Positions 39,782-54,874 of a stretch of 64,000 bases of DNA are shown here, piece after piece. Within the stretch, counting starts at the first letter, position 1. Each line of letters starts with the position of its first letter. A program made the translations under genes and the position numbers. The notes beneath the pieces are model-generated. The model was not told where the DNA came from. It worked only from the letters and a program-made list of their open reading frames with translations, and did no database searches. This stretch comes from Paralvinella palmiformis (Eukaryota; Annelida; Polychaeta; Terebellida; Alvinellidae): assembly GCA_025642065.1 (NCBI GenBank), contig JAODUP010000561.1, forward strand, positions 310,001 through 374,000, written 5' to 3'.

Positions 39782-40721
39782 TCCATAATATCGATGACAC
39801 TTCTCCTCCCGACCGTAACAGTTAATGTAGCATCCTGTTTACAAATTGCACGATATCTTCCAGCCAATTTACAGCTCAGTTGATGCGACGATAAATTAAT
39901 ACCTGGCTCAGGTAAACGTTAATTATCATACTTAGTATGTTCCTAGTCCTTGCTCTGCCAGTAGAGGAAGTAATATATTGGCACTGACATCGGCAGCTGA
40001 CGGAATTGGCGCCCCAATTATCGCTTATAGTATATCACTGAATTAGAACAACCAGGTCACAATAAATGATTAAATAGTTATTTAGATATCTGACAAACAC
40101 GATAAATACATTATATAATATTAATTATGCTATTTAAAAAATATTCTATTCTATTTTGTTATTTTTTTTTGTTATTCTACATTTTGTTTTGATTTATGTT
40201 GTTCTGTTATTATTTCGTCGATTCTTTTCGGTTCTGTTATGTTTTAATTTATGCTGTTTCATTACATTATGCCCCGTTTACTTTTCTTACTGTTCTGTTC
40301 TACTCTGTTCCAGTCTATAAGCTGTTCTAACGAACTCTCTCATAAGCTGTTCTATTTTCTTTTCTATTTTACGGTGTTGTTTTATTGTTCGTTAAGATGT
40401 TTTACGGTCTTTTATTATGTTTTAACAAAGCACGGAAATATCGGAAAGGCTAGCCTTTCCCAAGTTAACAGTCCTGATAAAATGTTCTGTTCTGTTCCGT
40501 GCGTCATCTCGGCGACATCATAAATGTTCTCGGCCTCTGGACACTGTTTAAATGATATGGCGGCTTTGATAACACAAATGGACCAGATGGCAAGTACAAA
40601 CATACTAATTGGGTCTTTACATTAGTGAAAAACGTGTCATATTATAGGAGTAGACCGAGAGACACGGCTTGTAATAGACTGTTCTTTTTTTGTTGTTGAC
40701 TGGAGTCGGTAGTCAAAGTGA
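35661..40721. other. Intergenic stretch, microsatellites and no recognised gene
   Basis: (TTA)n at 36407-36455, (TA)n at 37206-37262, a purine-rich GGAGGGAG tract at 39220-39310 and a compound tract at 39456-39780 were seen. A tRNA-like B-box fragment (GATTCGAACC, + reading GACTCGGATTCGAACC) lies at 39397. No protein with family signals was found, although 38700-39100 is more GC-rich than its surroundings. Confidence 0.6.
39456..39780. repeat. Compound (CT)n(TA)n...(GA)n(GA)n microsatellite block
   Basis: (CT)n at 39458-39507, (TA)n at 39508-39563, then (GA)n at 39573-39602 and again 39740-39778, with GA-rich imperfect sequence between. The pyrimidine tract and the purine tracts could pair as a large imperfect hairpin. 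Confidence 0.85.
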
Positions 40722-40901
40722 TTGGTGATTTACGGCCACTTTTGTGCACATGGTAGGCTAAATGAGCCGACCGACCGCCAAAGGTAATGAAGCGAAGTCA
40801 AAGATGAAACAACCTTCAGATATGCCCACGCCGAGATTCGAACACAGGTGGTAGTGATCTGTCGTCCAACACGCTACCGCTAGACCACGGAGGCGCCCCC
40901 A
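40722..40901 (-). repeat. tRNA-derived SINE, full head to tail (reverse)
   Basis: On the minus strand: GCCTCCGTGGTCTAGCGGTA, the B box GTGTTCGAATCTCGGCG, TTCATCTTTGACTTCGCTTC, GGCGGTCGGTCGGCTCATTT, and AAGTGGCCGTAAATCACCAA. It is one of the better preserved copies and serves as the reference for this family in the window. Confidence 0.85.
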
Positions 40902-41030
40902 GGATAATCCAAACGTCAATTTAAGTAATACTGTCGATGTCCAAAGTTTGGTATGAATGATGGCTGTGCATGTGATGAGATCAGCATTGACTTAGGTGTA
41001 TTGTACAACCACTTGTTCAGCATGCGTATT

Positions 41031-41174
41031 TCTAAATGGGCCGAGCGATCTCCAAAGCTAATGAAGCGAGGTCAAAGATGAAACGCCCTTCAGATATGCC
41101 CGCGTCGAGATTCGAACTCATGTGGTAGTGATCTGTGGTCCAACGCGCTACCAGTTAGACTACGAAGGCGCCCT
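41031..41174 (-). repeat. SINE copy, 3' truncated (reverse)
   Basis: It has the same head (CCTTCGTAGTCTAACTGGTA), B box (GAGTTCGAATCTCGACG) and body as the copy at 40722, but stops inside the tail at TCCAAAGCTAATGAAG/CTAAAT. It lies only 130 bases from the previous copy, in the same orientation. Confidence 0.8.
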
Positions 41175-41556
41175 TTCCAGTTTCGATATAAACTTCCCAT
41201 AACGTCATTTTCAAGACGTCCCAATAGGGCGCTGGCTCGAGAACCGTGTCGCAAACACCCGAGCAGGGATTCTCGTGTCGAATCGCGCTACCTGTGCTTG
41301 TGCGATGTGTATCTCTAGAGATACAGTCATCCCTCGACCGTGTATCCCAGGTGTGATCAGTGTGGAGACCAAAACAAAACACACGCTAGTTCAGCATCGC
41401 GTCTTTTCGTTGAAAGGACTGGGCATCAAGAAAATATACGAACCGTAAGAAAAGGAGAATACATTCGAAATACTGACATAAACATTATTAGCTGCCTTTC
41501 TACTTTTTCCTGTCCATTTCAGGTTGGATCAAGGAAATTATTCGTTTAATCTTATT

Positions 41557-41569
41557 GGGGGGGGGGGGG
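41557..41569. repeat. Poly-G run
   Basis: A G homopolymer of about 13 bases. Similar G/C runs occur at 27750, 34073, 49310 and 59970. Their lengths are prone to sequencing error. Confidence 0.7.
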
Positions 41570-41947
41570 TATTTGCTTTTCTTGATCTGATAGAACGATA
41601 GCCTATGATTAAATGAGCTTCTGAACATCACCTTGAACACTTTGGTGTTTATAGGAGAGAGAGCCAGGTAATTCCATAGTAAATAGTGTGTGTGTGTGTT
41701 TTACCAATTAAGTTTTGGTTTAAAACCTATGGCCAACAAAGTTCTAGCTAACCATAACACTGCTTCCTCAGTTGTAACCGTAAAATGTCGGCTACCGTCC
41801 GTCCGTCTTTTACACCAATTATCACCTGGTATTTGTCACCTGAACATTTAATTATCTTCAATTAGAGTATTAGTAATTATGTACATTACTGTTATGACAG
41901 ATGTTCTCAGCAAATAATCCATTCCCTTTCATGTTAGATTTATCTTT

Positions 41948-41954
41948 GTGTGTG

Positions 41955-42023
<69 letters not shown>

Positions 42024-42039
42024 TAGCATATACTCTAAG

Positions 42040-42075
<36 letters not shown>

Positions 42076-42110
42076 TATTATTATTATTATTATTTTATTA
42101 TTAATGTTGC
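41948..42110. repeat. Compound (GT)n, (CAT)n, (ATT)n microsatellite
   Basis: The GT run of about 75 bases is followed by about 12 CAT units and then ATT units. The poly-Cys/Val and poly-His reading frames across it are artefacts. Confidence 0.95.
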
Positions 42111-42239
42111 TGTTGTTAATGTTGTTGTTCCTGTAGCTGTTGTCATCACCTGTTCGGGACTGTGTTATCAGTTCCATTTAATTGACAGCGCTGATACAAT
42201 TGATCATTTCCCTGTACCTGCCCTCGTCGTTCAATGATC

Positions 42240-42410
42240 GTCTTCCTATTCCGTTCGTCATAACAAACCACTCACAAGAGATGAACTCTCACATCTTCCT
42301 ATCCCGTTCGTCATAACAAGCCGCCCAAACAATACACGAACTCTCACATATTCCTATCCCGTTCGTCATAACAAGCCCCCCTACAAGAGATGAACTCTCA
42401 CATCTTCCCA
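42240..42410. repeat. Three-copy tandem repeat, about 55-bp unit
   Basis: TTCCTATYCCGTTCGTCATA followed by ACAARCC and GAACTCTCACAT is repeated three times with small length changes. The copies start near 42243, 42296 and 42351. Confidence 0.85.
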
Positions 42411-43149
42411 CTAGTTATTGGAGGCGACCGGACTGTGCTAATTTGTGCTAACTAATTCTCGGAATTATTAACCACCTTTAAACGGTAGGGGGCGTGCGTC
42501 ATTTTCATCCGTTCGCGACGAAAAAATGCGAATGTGTCAGCGCTTACATAGACACAGATCTAGAATTAAGTAGATATCGTTTATTTGTTTGTTTGTGTGT
42601 GTCTGTGTGCGTAGGTTCGCGTGCGCGTGCGATATTCAATTCTTTGTTTATAAGGGGAGTGTCTTCTATATATGCACTGCACATCTGATAATGCCCCTTT
42701 CAATTCTGTACTAGTTTAAGAGTTTATCATATAACTGGATGATATTAAATAAACCTAGCTCAGCTTTATCTGTTATCATCTTTGTAAAAAATATCTCCTC
42801 CGGCGGGTTTGTAAATAAACAATCCGAATATTAAAATAATCCTTTACCAAGAAACGTGGCTGATGTTTAGAAATAAGTATCTTGTCTGAAATGTGGGTTT
42901 GTTAAAAATCATCGGTTTTATATATATTACTAATATAATACTCAACTAATTGTACTACTACAACAATTACTTCAACGGCAACGACAACAACAACAACTAC
43001 TACTACTACTACTAATAATAATAATAAATCAACACGTCAGATAGGCTCAGGGACCCATGGTGACAGTTATACCTGTTCAATCAGTGTCCCGCCAATAGAC
43101 AGACAACTGTCATATCATCACGTATATCATAACACTTCACTCTACACAT

Positions 43150-43521
43150 TACCACCCCCACTCCCTTCCGCCACCGTTCATTGTAACATCGGGAACGCAT
43201 CCTATCACCTGGGGGAAGACGCCACGCGCGGCCGTCCGCTCCCCGGGCGGTGAGGATGAGTTCAACCTGTGCAGCATCTTTGTCTGGCCAGCCTCATCAA
43301 TCGACAGCCGACACAATGACGACGCCAGCCGAGCCCCACCCAACATGGTCGATTTGAGGACGACGACGACCAGAGTTGCTGACGAACGAACGTCGGCGTC
43401 ATCGTGTAAACATCCCCTCAATCGAAGAGATGTAAACACACGGCGGGGCGGCGGGGAGGGGGAGTGTTGAGTATAAGGTTAGTAGAACTAATCGCTGTAT
43501 TTCTGGGCTCCTCACCTCGGC

Positions 43522-43556
<35 letters not shown>

Positions 43557-43790
43557 TGTGTGTAGAGGAAAAAGAGAGAGGGAGAGAGGGAGGGAGTAGT
43601 CCAAGCCGTGGCCGACATTTGACGACGATGATATGTCTGTTGGTCGTGTTGTGATGATGGCTTTTGTCGTCGTTGGCCGTTCGTTGACGAACGTCGGCTC
43701 CGCGAGCGACAGGTGTTCGGCCGAAGATGATAATCACTTTACCTATAGCAGCCACCTGATGAGCAGGTGAGCTGGCTGTGAGTCGGTCAG
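43150..43790 (+). promoter_or_regulatory. CpG-rich stretch, possible promoter and 5' non-coding exon of the GPCR gene
   Basis: This is the most CpG-rich part of the window (GCCACGCGCGGCCGTCCGCT, GACGACGACGACCAG, CGGCGGGGCGGCGGGG) and ends in GGTCAG/GTGAGT at 43790/43791, a consensus donor. The GPCR start codon lies 25 bases inside an exon with an acceptor at 48544, so an upstream non-coding exon must exist. This is the best candidate I see, but the link is inference. Confidence 0.35.
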
Positions 43791-44071
43791 GTGAGTAAAA
43801 ATATATCCGTATATGATGTGTGCCTGTATATGCGTGTGCGTGTGTGGGCGCGCGTGTATGTTGCCCGGTTGACAGCATTCGACTGCTGCCTGAAGTGTGA
43901 AGGATATTTTATCCCATGCGTTATATGCGTCTCATAGTGGTCTCTATACTTATCGTATCGTTTCACCTTTTGTTACAAAGGTTACTATCGGGGAAATGAC
44001 CTTTGTAATCTGACATCCGGCATTGATTAAAATTTGATCTTATTTGCCTCTTCTTTACAATGCGCCGTGGC

Positions 44072-44237
44072 TTCTCAATGGCCTGAGTGGTAGCGTGGTT
44101 GCTCACAGACCTCTGACACCTGGGTTCAAATCCCGGCCTAACGATATCCGATGGGTGTTTCATCTTTCACTTTGGCGGTCGCTTAACCTATCGTGGGCAG
44201 AACAATGGCCACAAAATAGCGACATTTCATAATAATA
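44072..44237 (+). repeat. tRNA-derived SINE copy
   Basis: The head CAATGGCCTGAGTGGTAGCG (A box TGGCCTGAGTGG) and B box GGGTTCAAATCCCGGCC are very tRNA-like. They are followed by GGGTGTTTCATCTTTCACTT, GGCGGTCGCTTAACC and ACAATGGCCACAAAATAGCG. It is shorter in the body than the copy at 40722. The tail rules out a free tRNA gene. Confidence 0.75.
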
Positions 44238-44525
44238 CATTATCAACGGAGACTACCCGGCCCCCGTTAACCCACGATAATTACAGTCATGTCCCGTTAA
44301 ACATCGATGTATATAACGCGGTCATTATGTGTTACCCGTAACTCGGGTGTCGTTTGCCGAACCAGTTTTAAGATGTGTCTCCCTACTACGGTGTGGCTAT
44401 AATGCTCCGATAGGTGGCGTGTTTCTACCGCCGGTAATTACCGGTGGTCATTATGGGGGCCAGAGAAGTCGTGACTGGGCACGTTCTTTGCTCACTTATT
44501 GGAAGTAAAGTGATCTAATTTCATA

Positions 44526-44740
44526 CACAGACACACACACACACACGCACGCGCACACGCACACACGCACGCACACACACACGGGAAGCCACATAGGGAC
44601 TAGATATAGCATCCTTTCGTATATTTTAGCTACACGGGCTCACCAACCAATGTCCTGACCCACACGCGAATTAAGGGAAAATGGGAGTGAAATAGGAATA
44701 ACTGGAGTAAACCATCTTTGATGGATTGATTGATCGTTTG

Positions 44741-44777
<37 letters not shown>

Positions 44778-44815
44778 ACTAGCGAGCTAGCGAGTGAGTG
44801 AGTGAGTGAGTGAGT
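44526..44815. repeat. (CA)n and (GATT)n/(GAGT)n microsatellites
   Basis: A (CA/CG)n tract at 44527-44582 and GATT/GAGT tetranucleotides at 44722-44815. Confidence 0.8.
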
Positions 44816-45047
44816 GATTTCTTCGATTGCCTAGGCAAACACCCCCACTAACATGGAGTAAACATTCGGTATTCGGACTGTTATCCAACCATTTGTAGGC
44901 CAATACCCTAGCCAGAGGGAATATTTACAGTGTAAATATATACATTGCTGTGGAAAATGTCACATAGATTGCTAGATGGGTGGATAGGCAGATTTTTGGA
45001 TGGATACATTCGTTATTATGAAATAGGCAGGCCTTTCAACTAAGCCC

Positions 45048-45052
<5 letters not shown>

Positions 45053-45138
<86 letters not shown>

Positions 45139-45285
45139 TTCTGTATACCTGTTGCCATAGGAACAAAAACATATACGGACCTTAATAAGACAACACTCCG
45201 TCATATGAGGTATGAACGTCCAACTGGCTCTATCAGGTAAGTGGTAGACAGGACATTGTGTATGTGTGCGTGTGTATGTTTCAAT

Positions 45286-45319
<34 letters not shown>

Positions 45320-45320
45320 T
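45053..45320. repeat. (CA)n(TA)n and (GT)n microsatellites
   Basis: (CA)n at 45053-45089 runs into (TA)n to 45129. (GT)n lies at 45289-45318. Confidence 0.9.
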
Positions 45321-45504
45321 AACAGTAGATGGCACACAATGACGTCACAAAACGGAACACAGAGACATTGATGACCGGAAATGGGATATGGCCCATCCTT
45401 AGTGTCACGCCATCGATCTGTAAGTAGCGTGATGATGAATAGCAAACAGACCTATTATTGTTATAATTATTATATTGACTGTTGTTGTGACGTTCACCTT
45501 AACA

Positions 45505-45600
45505 CCAGCCGCACTCACGAGGCTCAAGATGGCAACGCGGTTACGGTGGCGGTGCACTAGAAGCCGGGGATTCTCCGGTTCGAATCCATCAGCTCCTCAT
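45505..45600 (+). repeat. tRNA-like element next to the duplication breakpoint
   Basis: A perfect B box (GGTTCGAATCC) follows GGTTACGGTGGCGGTGCACT and a GC-rich stem AGCCGGGGATTCTCCGG. The acceptor stem halves do not pair as in a working tRNA, so a SINE head is more likely. The inverted duplication begins right after it. Confidence 0.45.
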
Positions 45601-46030
45601 TATTGCAGTGACACCAACACTGCCATAATACGTTGACCGATTGGTATTTAACTGATTAGGCCACTCTTCACGGCCATAATGATGCTTTCTGGGGCGTTTA
45701 CGGTTGTTCATGATAATAGAGATTATTGTAAATTAAGGCAGACGAACAGTAAATATATCAGAGTTATCTAGGCGACATTGAACTTATAAAGTTACTTATA
45801 TTGCTGAAATACAATATCATAAGACTTGGACACAATTATGAACCATGGACAGCTTACCGTTTTCTTGTATTCGGCAGAGTACACCCATTCATCAATTACA
45901 GCCCTAATGTATTTGTTGACGGACTCCACGTCCACTCCTGCACCGATCACCTGATCGTAGATGACACCAATAGAATGGCTGTCTGGTGTGACGTCATTCG
46001 AGGTTGCATATCCGCGTCTGATTTGATTGT
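45600..46030 (-). pseudogene. Inverted partial copy of exon 3 of the CAP-like gene with its downstream intron
   Basis: The minus strand of this segment matches 58831-59262 almost base for base. It covers most of exon 3 (readable as YDQVIGAGVDVESVNKYIRA and VIDEWVYSAEYKKT), the GTAAGC donor and the following 250 intron bases. The first 50-odd bases of the exon and its acceptor are missing. A few substitutions occur (ATSND for ETLND; DQVIG for DHVIG). There is no continuing gene on either side, so it is a dead fragment. Confidence 0.9.
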
Positions 46031-46034
46031 AAAT

Positions 46035-47030
46035 AAAATTTACGCATAATCCAGTTGACTCTAAGTGTAATATTCTTTATCGGTATACTCGCAGCGTTGA
46101 CATTCTTGCATTTAATGATGACATAGTAAAATCTGAACTTATCACCAACCCTAAAGCTGACTTATCGCAATTATGTGAGCAAGACCACACTACACTTAAA
46201 ATTCAATTGACAAACACGCACCTGTCAGATCAAAATCTATAAAAATTAAACCACGTGTACCATGGATGTCCCCTAAAATTATTCATACCAAAGTGTGTCG
46301 CCGATATTTAGAACGCAAATGGAGGAAATCATGCTCACAACTTAACAGGCCTAGATATACTAAAGATTATGTATTGTATGGTATATCAGGCACAACACTT
46401 ACCTGGATCCGCTCATTCTTAATAAATAGGTTTCAATCAATAAAAATAAGAAAATGTTTTACAAAGGCAGCAATTTTTGCGGTGTTCACCAAGGCTCTGT
46501 TCTTGGACCGCTGGTGTTTACTCTGTATACCACAACTCTAAGCTCTCTTATTCACAGCCACAAATTAGACCATCACTTATATGCAGATGACATCTAAGTA
46601 TATATATCTTTATCTAAAGCAGACGCTGATATTTCCCTTAAACAGCTAGGTGACTATCTCAGTGATAATCTCTGGCTGGATGGCAAACAATAAACTTTGG
46701 CTCAATGACAACAAAACAGATTTAATCATTATAGATGCATCCAAACAACGCAGCAAACTTACTCGTTTCTTCCCTACGAGCATCCTTAATCATAGCATCA
46801 CACCATCAGACATTGTACGTAATCTTGATGTTACATTTGATAGCGATTTTAATTTCACAATTATATCATATTCGCGACCTTCGCCGTATTCGGCGGTATT
46901 TTCTCTTTCAGTCGCCAAAATCATTGCTACAGCACTCATTACTATAGTAGGCTTGATTACTGCAACTCTCTTCTTTATAACATCGCATCTAAGGCTAAAA
47001 TTTTATAATAATTACAATTGTTGTTTCTGA
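46035..47030 (+). mobile_element. Degenerate non-LTR retrotransposon (CR1/L2/Jockey-like reverse transcriptase remnant)
   Basis: Pieces in different frames encode RT text: WMSPKIIHTKVCRRYLERKW, then the linker into the palm (a diverged block near 46495: [20 protein letters not shown] in a shifted frame), LYADDI at about 46578 (catalytic YADD followed by a stop), and WMANNKLWLNDNKTDLIIID with SITPSDIVRNLDVTFDSDFN. Frameshifts and stops break it repeatedly, so it is inactive. It sits inside the left arm of the inverted duplication and is absent from the right arm, hence inserted after the duplication or lost there. Confidence 0.85.
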
Positions 47031-47485
47031 AATAAATGTCACTAACTGTTATGGTGGATCAATTATACTTATGATAGTAAATGATAACTGTCAACCATAT
47101 TTACATACACCATTATAATATATAGAAAATAGATACTAATACTAACGGTGTAGCATCATCTTGAAGCCATACGTAGAAGCGATTCTCCGATAATAAGCTC
47201 TATATTATTATTATCGTATAATTATCGACAGTAAGATGTTCTGATAAAAACTCTGTTTATTTGTATCTAAATATCTTTGACATTATTAGTCAAACTTCCC
47301 AAAGATTAAACAACATTACAACTTATTAACGGTGCAATATTTTCCTTCTACGTCATTGTTAACTATCATGAGTTTGTTGTCAACAAACGAATTGTTTGGT
47401 TTGTGTACGTAGATTGTACAAACTATTGTAATTAATTATGTGATGTCAAAATTATCCGTCTCCATCAACAACCACTTATTAAAGT
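47005..47485 (-). repeat. Inner part of left arm of the inverted duplication
   Basis: Read in reverse, 47145-47480 matches 57525-57860 (shared text: CGTACACAAACCAAACAATT, CAACAAACTCATGATAGTTA, GCTTCAAGATGATGCTACAC forms), and 47005-47140 matches about 58560-58665 (CTATTTTCTATATATTATAA, GTTAGTGACATTTTTT forms). About 700 bases of the right arm between these are missing here. Confidence 0.85.
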
Positions 47486-47769
47486 AAATGGGTGGATGAG
47501 TGAGTGAGTGGATGAGTTAGTGAGTGAGTGGGTGGGTGGGTGAGTGAGTGCATAGCCTAGGCGCTAGTCACGCCTTGATCATATGGCCGAGGTACACTCC
47601 TTAGGAAAACAACACACAGCCACATATATAACTTGGTTTCGAATGCATGTCTTAAAGATTTGTCGAGCACTGCTCTACCCATTTCGTCTACCCGAGCCTA
47701 AACGAAACACCGACTTCACCATAAAATGCCTAAGTCTTCCGTACATGGTCGATCATTTAATTTGATTGT

Positions 47770-48000
47770 TCGTTGTTGGTGGTGTCATTATTAAACGGCA
47801 TAAATAATAAATGTCACAGTTATGTCGATGACACTGACGTCTACATGACTTTAAAGCCATATAGGACAGATATGCTGCAGTGTGCCGAGATAAATCTTTC
47901 TGAACATCAGTTCCCATCAGTTAAATTGCCTGATTATTTTAAACTTATTGCAAGAAAGGGAATATTTTATCAGTTTCTCAGAACCCACTTATTTTAATTA
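47770..48000 (+). mobile_element. LINE remnant (YxDD box joined to ORF C-terminus by a deletion)
   Basis: NNKCHSYVDDTDVYMTLKPY resembles the RT catalytic loop (Y-V-D-D), and only about 45 codons later comes FYQFLRTHLF, the typical last residues of CR1/L2-type ORF2. The normal intervening 250 or more residues are gone, so it is a deletion derivative. Confidence 0.6.
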
Positions 48001-48164
48001 GACTATTTATAATTTGGCTTCCCTGTGCTCGTTGTCGTAGACAGGGAATAGGTCGGTAGCTGGTCATAAACCAATTTTAAAAGCGTCTCTGAGTCAAGCT
48101 GAACGGACACAGATAAGCCAGGATTGGTTAACTTAGTTAACTTAGTCGAATGTTATGTATCCTT

Positions 48165-48497
48165 TTCAATTTTTTAAATGTTATGTTGCCTTTTGAAGCA
48201 GGCTGTGTTATGTTGCTTTATGAAACATGGTATTGTATTTTGCCTTTTGAAGCATCCTGTGTTAGGTTGCTTTATGAAACATGGTTTTGCATTTTGCCTT
48301 TTGAAGCATGCTGTGTTTTGTAGCTTTATGAAACATGGTATTGCATTTGCCTTTTGAAGCATGCTGTGTTAAGTTGCTTTATAAAACATGCTATTACATT
48401 TTGCCTTTTGAAGCATGCTGTGTTATGTTGCTTTATGAAACATGATATTGTATTTTGCCTTTTGAAGAAGGCTATGTTAGGTTGCCTTTTGCCATTC
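48165..48497. repeat. 54-bp tandem repeat, about six copies
   Basis: GCCTTTTGAAGCATGCTGTG, then TTATGTTGCTTTATGAAACA and TGGTATTGCATTTT repeat with a period of 53-54 bases; GCCTTTTGAAG starts at 48188, 48242, 48296, 48349, 48403 and 48457. Because 54 is a multiple of 3, an antisense frame stays open with an 18-residue repeat, which is probably chance. Confidence 0.9.
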
Positions 48498-48568
48498 CAA
48501 GCCAATTAATTAATTAATTAATTAATCCAACATCTCATTTACAGGAGTGGTGGAAGGAGGTACCACCG

Positions 48569-51973
<3,405 letters not shown>

Positions 51974-52320
51974 TGTAATGGCAGGCTCAACGAGTAACAC
52001 AAACTTACCTCAGCTTCTGCAGCAATCTATGCGTTCTGTTGATTAGCAGTTGTCTCACTGGCCGCGCCCGATAGGCGACAGCCAGGAGTCTCTACCCCAA
52101 ATTTCAACAAGACAAGACAGCAGTTGTCTTCTTATGGGGCAAGTGAATGGCGGGCGAAGTCGTCGAATTCGTAAAAACGCCAAACGTCAGCTACGACAAG
52201 CGGACTGAGTCAGACGCTTAGTTTAACTCTCATAGATCCGACTGCATGTCGTTGTTTTCGCGTCCCTATGAGATATCGGGTTAGGATTTGATTATTTGGG
52301 GCTGATTTGTCTGTAATAAA
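51974..52320 (+). other. Probable 3' UTR of the GPCR with AATAAA and a SINE tail remnant
   Basis: No coding after TAA. AATAAA lies at 52315-52320. At 52060-52100 the text GGCCGCGCCCGATAGGCGAC then AGCCAGGAGTCTCTACCCC is a diverged version of the SINE tail at 35622-35655. A further AATAAA at 53392 could be an alternative end. Confidence 0.45.
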
Positions 52321-53919
52321 TTATGGAGGTTTGGTCTGTTCCAGTAATTCCGCTATTTATTTACTGGCGTTAGGATATATAATAGACGATTTGTGAGACA
52401 GACTCGTGAGCAGAAGGTCATCTCAAGATCAACTCCAATTTACGGGTCAACGTTACCGTGTATAATGTACATCGTGGAGTAGCATATATAGGCCCTTATT
52501 CAGTTGAAAATTCACGATTTTCGGGAGATTTACAAATCATTGTAACAGTTTCCTAGAACAAGTATTATATTAAATGTAGCATTTTCTTGTTTTTTGAGGG
52601 TTATTTTTTTGCTAATAAACATTTGTCGGAGAAATTCAGATTTCATCACTCGAGACGGTGATGGCCGATATTATAACAATATCGGTCTCACTAAATAACA
52701 GAATTGTCGTTGTTTAGGAGGGCTTTTGACAGACCCGCCAATGTGATTAACGACTATTCATTTGCCTAAGGGCTGTCCGAGTTACATTTCTTTACTCGAG
52801 CTTTACGGTGCTAAATGTCACAAATTTTGTTTAAGGAAACAAACTTTGCTAGGAAATTACAATTATGTAAACAATCCTAAATAAACTTGTCAGTTTTTTG
52901 TCGAAAGCCCATCTAAAATGATGATTACATGAGAAGGCTAGGAGAAACTGTATGAACAACAAATGCGCCATTTTGCAAACCACCGATGTACAAAACATTT
53001 TAAAAAATCTGTATTTACCGACAAAATATAACATATTGTTGAAACAAATGATCAAGTTGGAAATTGTAGTGGACAAGTTAACCTGATGTGATAAGAGTTT
53101 GTGACCTCTGTGATTTCGCAATTGGTAAAAATAATGTTTTGTCATATGTTTTAACACAGCTACTACCAGTGATTTAGTATGTCCTATAGAATGTGAGTTA
53201 CAAACAGGGTTTCGCTAGATGGCGCAGTTGTTGCTGAAATCGTTTACTGACTATTGTGCGATTATATTAACTTATGTCATGACGCAAACCAATGAAGCTT
53301 TCAAGTGAATGTTTGAACATCATGATATATTCTTTTATTACTGATACGAGTTTGTATTTATTTGTATGAATGTTTGTACTTTTTATGTATGAATAAATTA
53401 TATTAAAAAAAAACATACCGAACATAAAACAAACCTGAGTGAATAATAATAATAATTATTATTATAGTTAAAAATTATGATGACTTACATATCTCCCAAA
53501 GGCAATAAACAGCAGTAGCAGTAGAAATTATCTTATAGAGTTTTCAATTTAGATTTTGAAAAAGCTAACAATAAAATAGCATTACTAGTATCAATACATA
53601 TACCTAATTAGTAAAGAATTTTTAGTAATTATGTATATTTCTGTAATTAAAACAAATAGCTTTTGTTATATTATTGCTATATTTGTAACATTCTTAATTA
53701 CATGTTTTCAGCCAATAATTAAAGCAACATTGTGTAGCATCAATTAATACATTTTTCATAGGTAATAGAAAATATTTGATTTTGTACATAATATCCAAAC
53801 TGTTAAAAACATATTTTTCCTGTCATGTATTTTTATCATCAGTAAATAAGCAAAGAAAATTTAAAAAAAAATATGTGATCGAAATATGTTGTTAATGACA
53901 TAATGAAACACAAGACTTG

Positions 53920-53977
<58 letters not shown>

Positions 53978-54870
53978 GCATATTATGAGAATAAATATTT
54001 ATTAAAAAATCTGAATAAATGTTTAATTCTCACAAACACTAGTAACTAATTTAAAACAAAACAAAAATGAATTTATTTTAAATTAAATAAACTGATTATA
54101 AACTAATCCGACTGTATGATTTTTTATTCCAAATCATTTTCAAATCACTAACACGAGTAAAATGTTTGGAAGTCGGTCAGTTCCCAAGTATGGCAGCTGG
54201 AAAAGAATCGATGGTTTGGTGGTGATACTGTAAAATAGAGATATGCAGTGAAAAGCTTCCACACCCCATCACCGGAAACGTTAAACAGCGTCCCGTGGGC
54301 GATATTACATGAAAATAAGAGAGTTCGGGAGGCTAACGTGCTACCGATTCCCAGCAAGACATCAAAATGCAGTTGATTAATTTTTTTCTCGTTAATTTTG
54401 ATTTTATTCTGAATTCACAGTTATCAAAACAGGCACACCTTTGTTTCCACATACTAAATTTGCGTAGTGTTTAAAAAAATATGATATAAGCCAAGGTGTT
54501 GCGCTGAATAATAAAACCAGTGCATGCGCGCGTGAGCACATCTAGATCAGTGTGTGTCCGTTCGTGTGTGTATTTATGTGCGTGCGTGCGTGCGTGTGTT
54601 TGTGTGTATTAAATTAAGAATTCGCAGTTAACTAGCCAAACATGATGATATCAATTTCTAACTAACGGAATAGCTGACGAGAGCGAACTAGTTTGTTACG
54701 TACACGATGTAATATATATAATAAATTGCTGACGCCAGAACTGACTATATCCAACAACAATAGGCCCGTGTGTAATCAATAGAGACACTGATGACATATA
54801 ATGTATGAAGATAGACCATGATGGGCTCTGATCTATAACCGTATCCGGGATTTTCTGGCACCGTCCCGTT
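52321..54870. other. Intergenic, AT-rich, no gene seen
   Basis: (TA)n at 53926-53973 and (GT)n-like sequence at 54550-54607 are the only obvious repeats. A degenerate tRNA-like segment may lie at 54150-54360 (minus strand; GAATCGGTAGCACGTTAGCC), but it is weak. Confidence 0.5.
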
Positions 54871-54874
54871 AGAG

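Noticed and set aside
39442..39867. 141-codon minus-strand Ser/Leu, Tyr/Ile and Arg/Glu repeat frame
   Set aside because: Translation of (CT)n, (TA)n and (GA)n microsatellites.
43399..43878. 159-codon minus-strand frame in the CpG-rich stretch
   Set aside because: Contains a long Thr-His run from the (GT)n repeat and no recognisable domain; likely chance in GC-rich sequence.
44088..44150. Possible tRNA gene
   Set aside because: A and B boxes are good, but the acceptor stem does not pair and the following sequence is a SINE body.
45801..46049. 82-codon plus-strand frame, nearly identical to a minus frame at 58801-59061
   Set aside because: The match is real but the protein is not: both are the antisense of exon 3 of the CAP-like gene and its duplicate.
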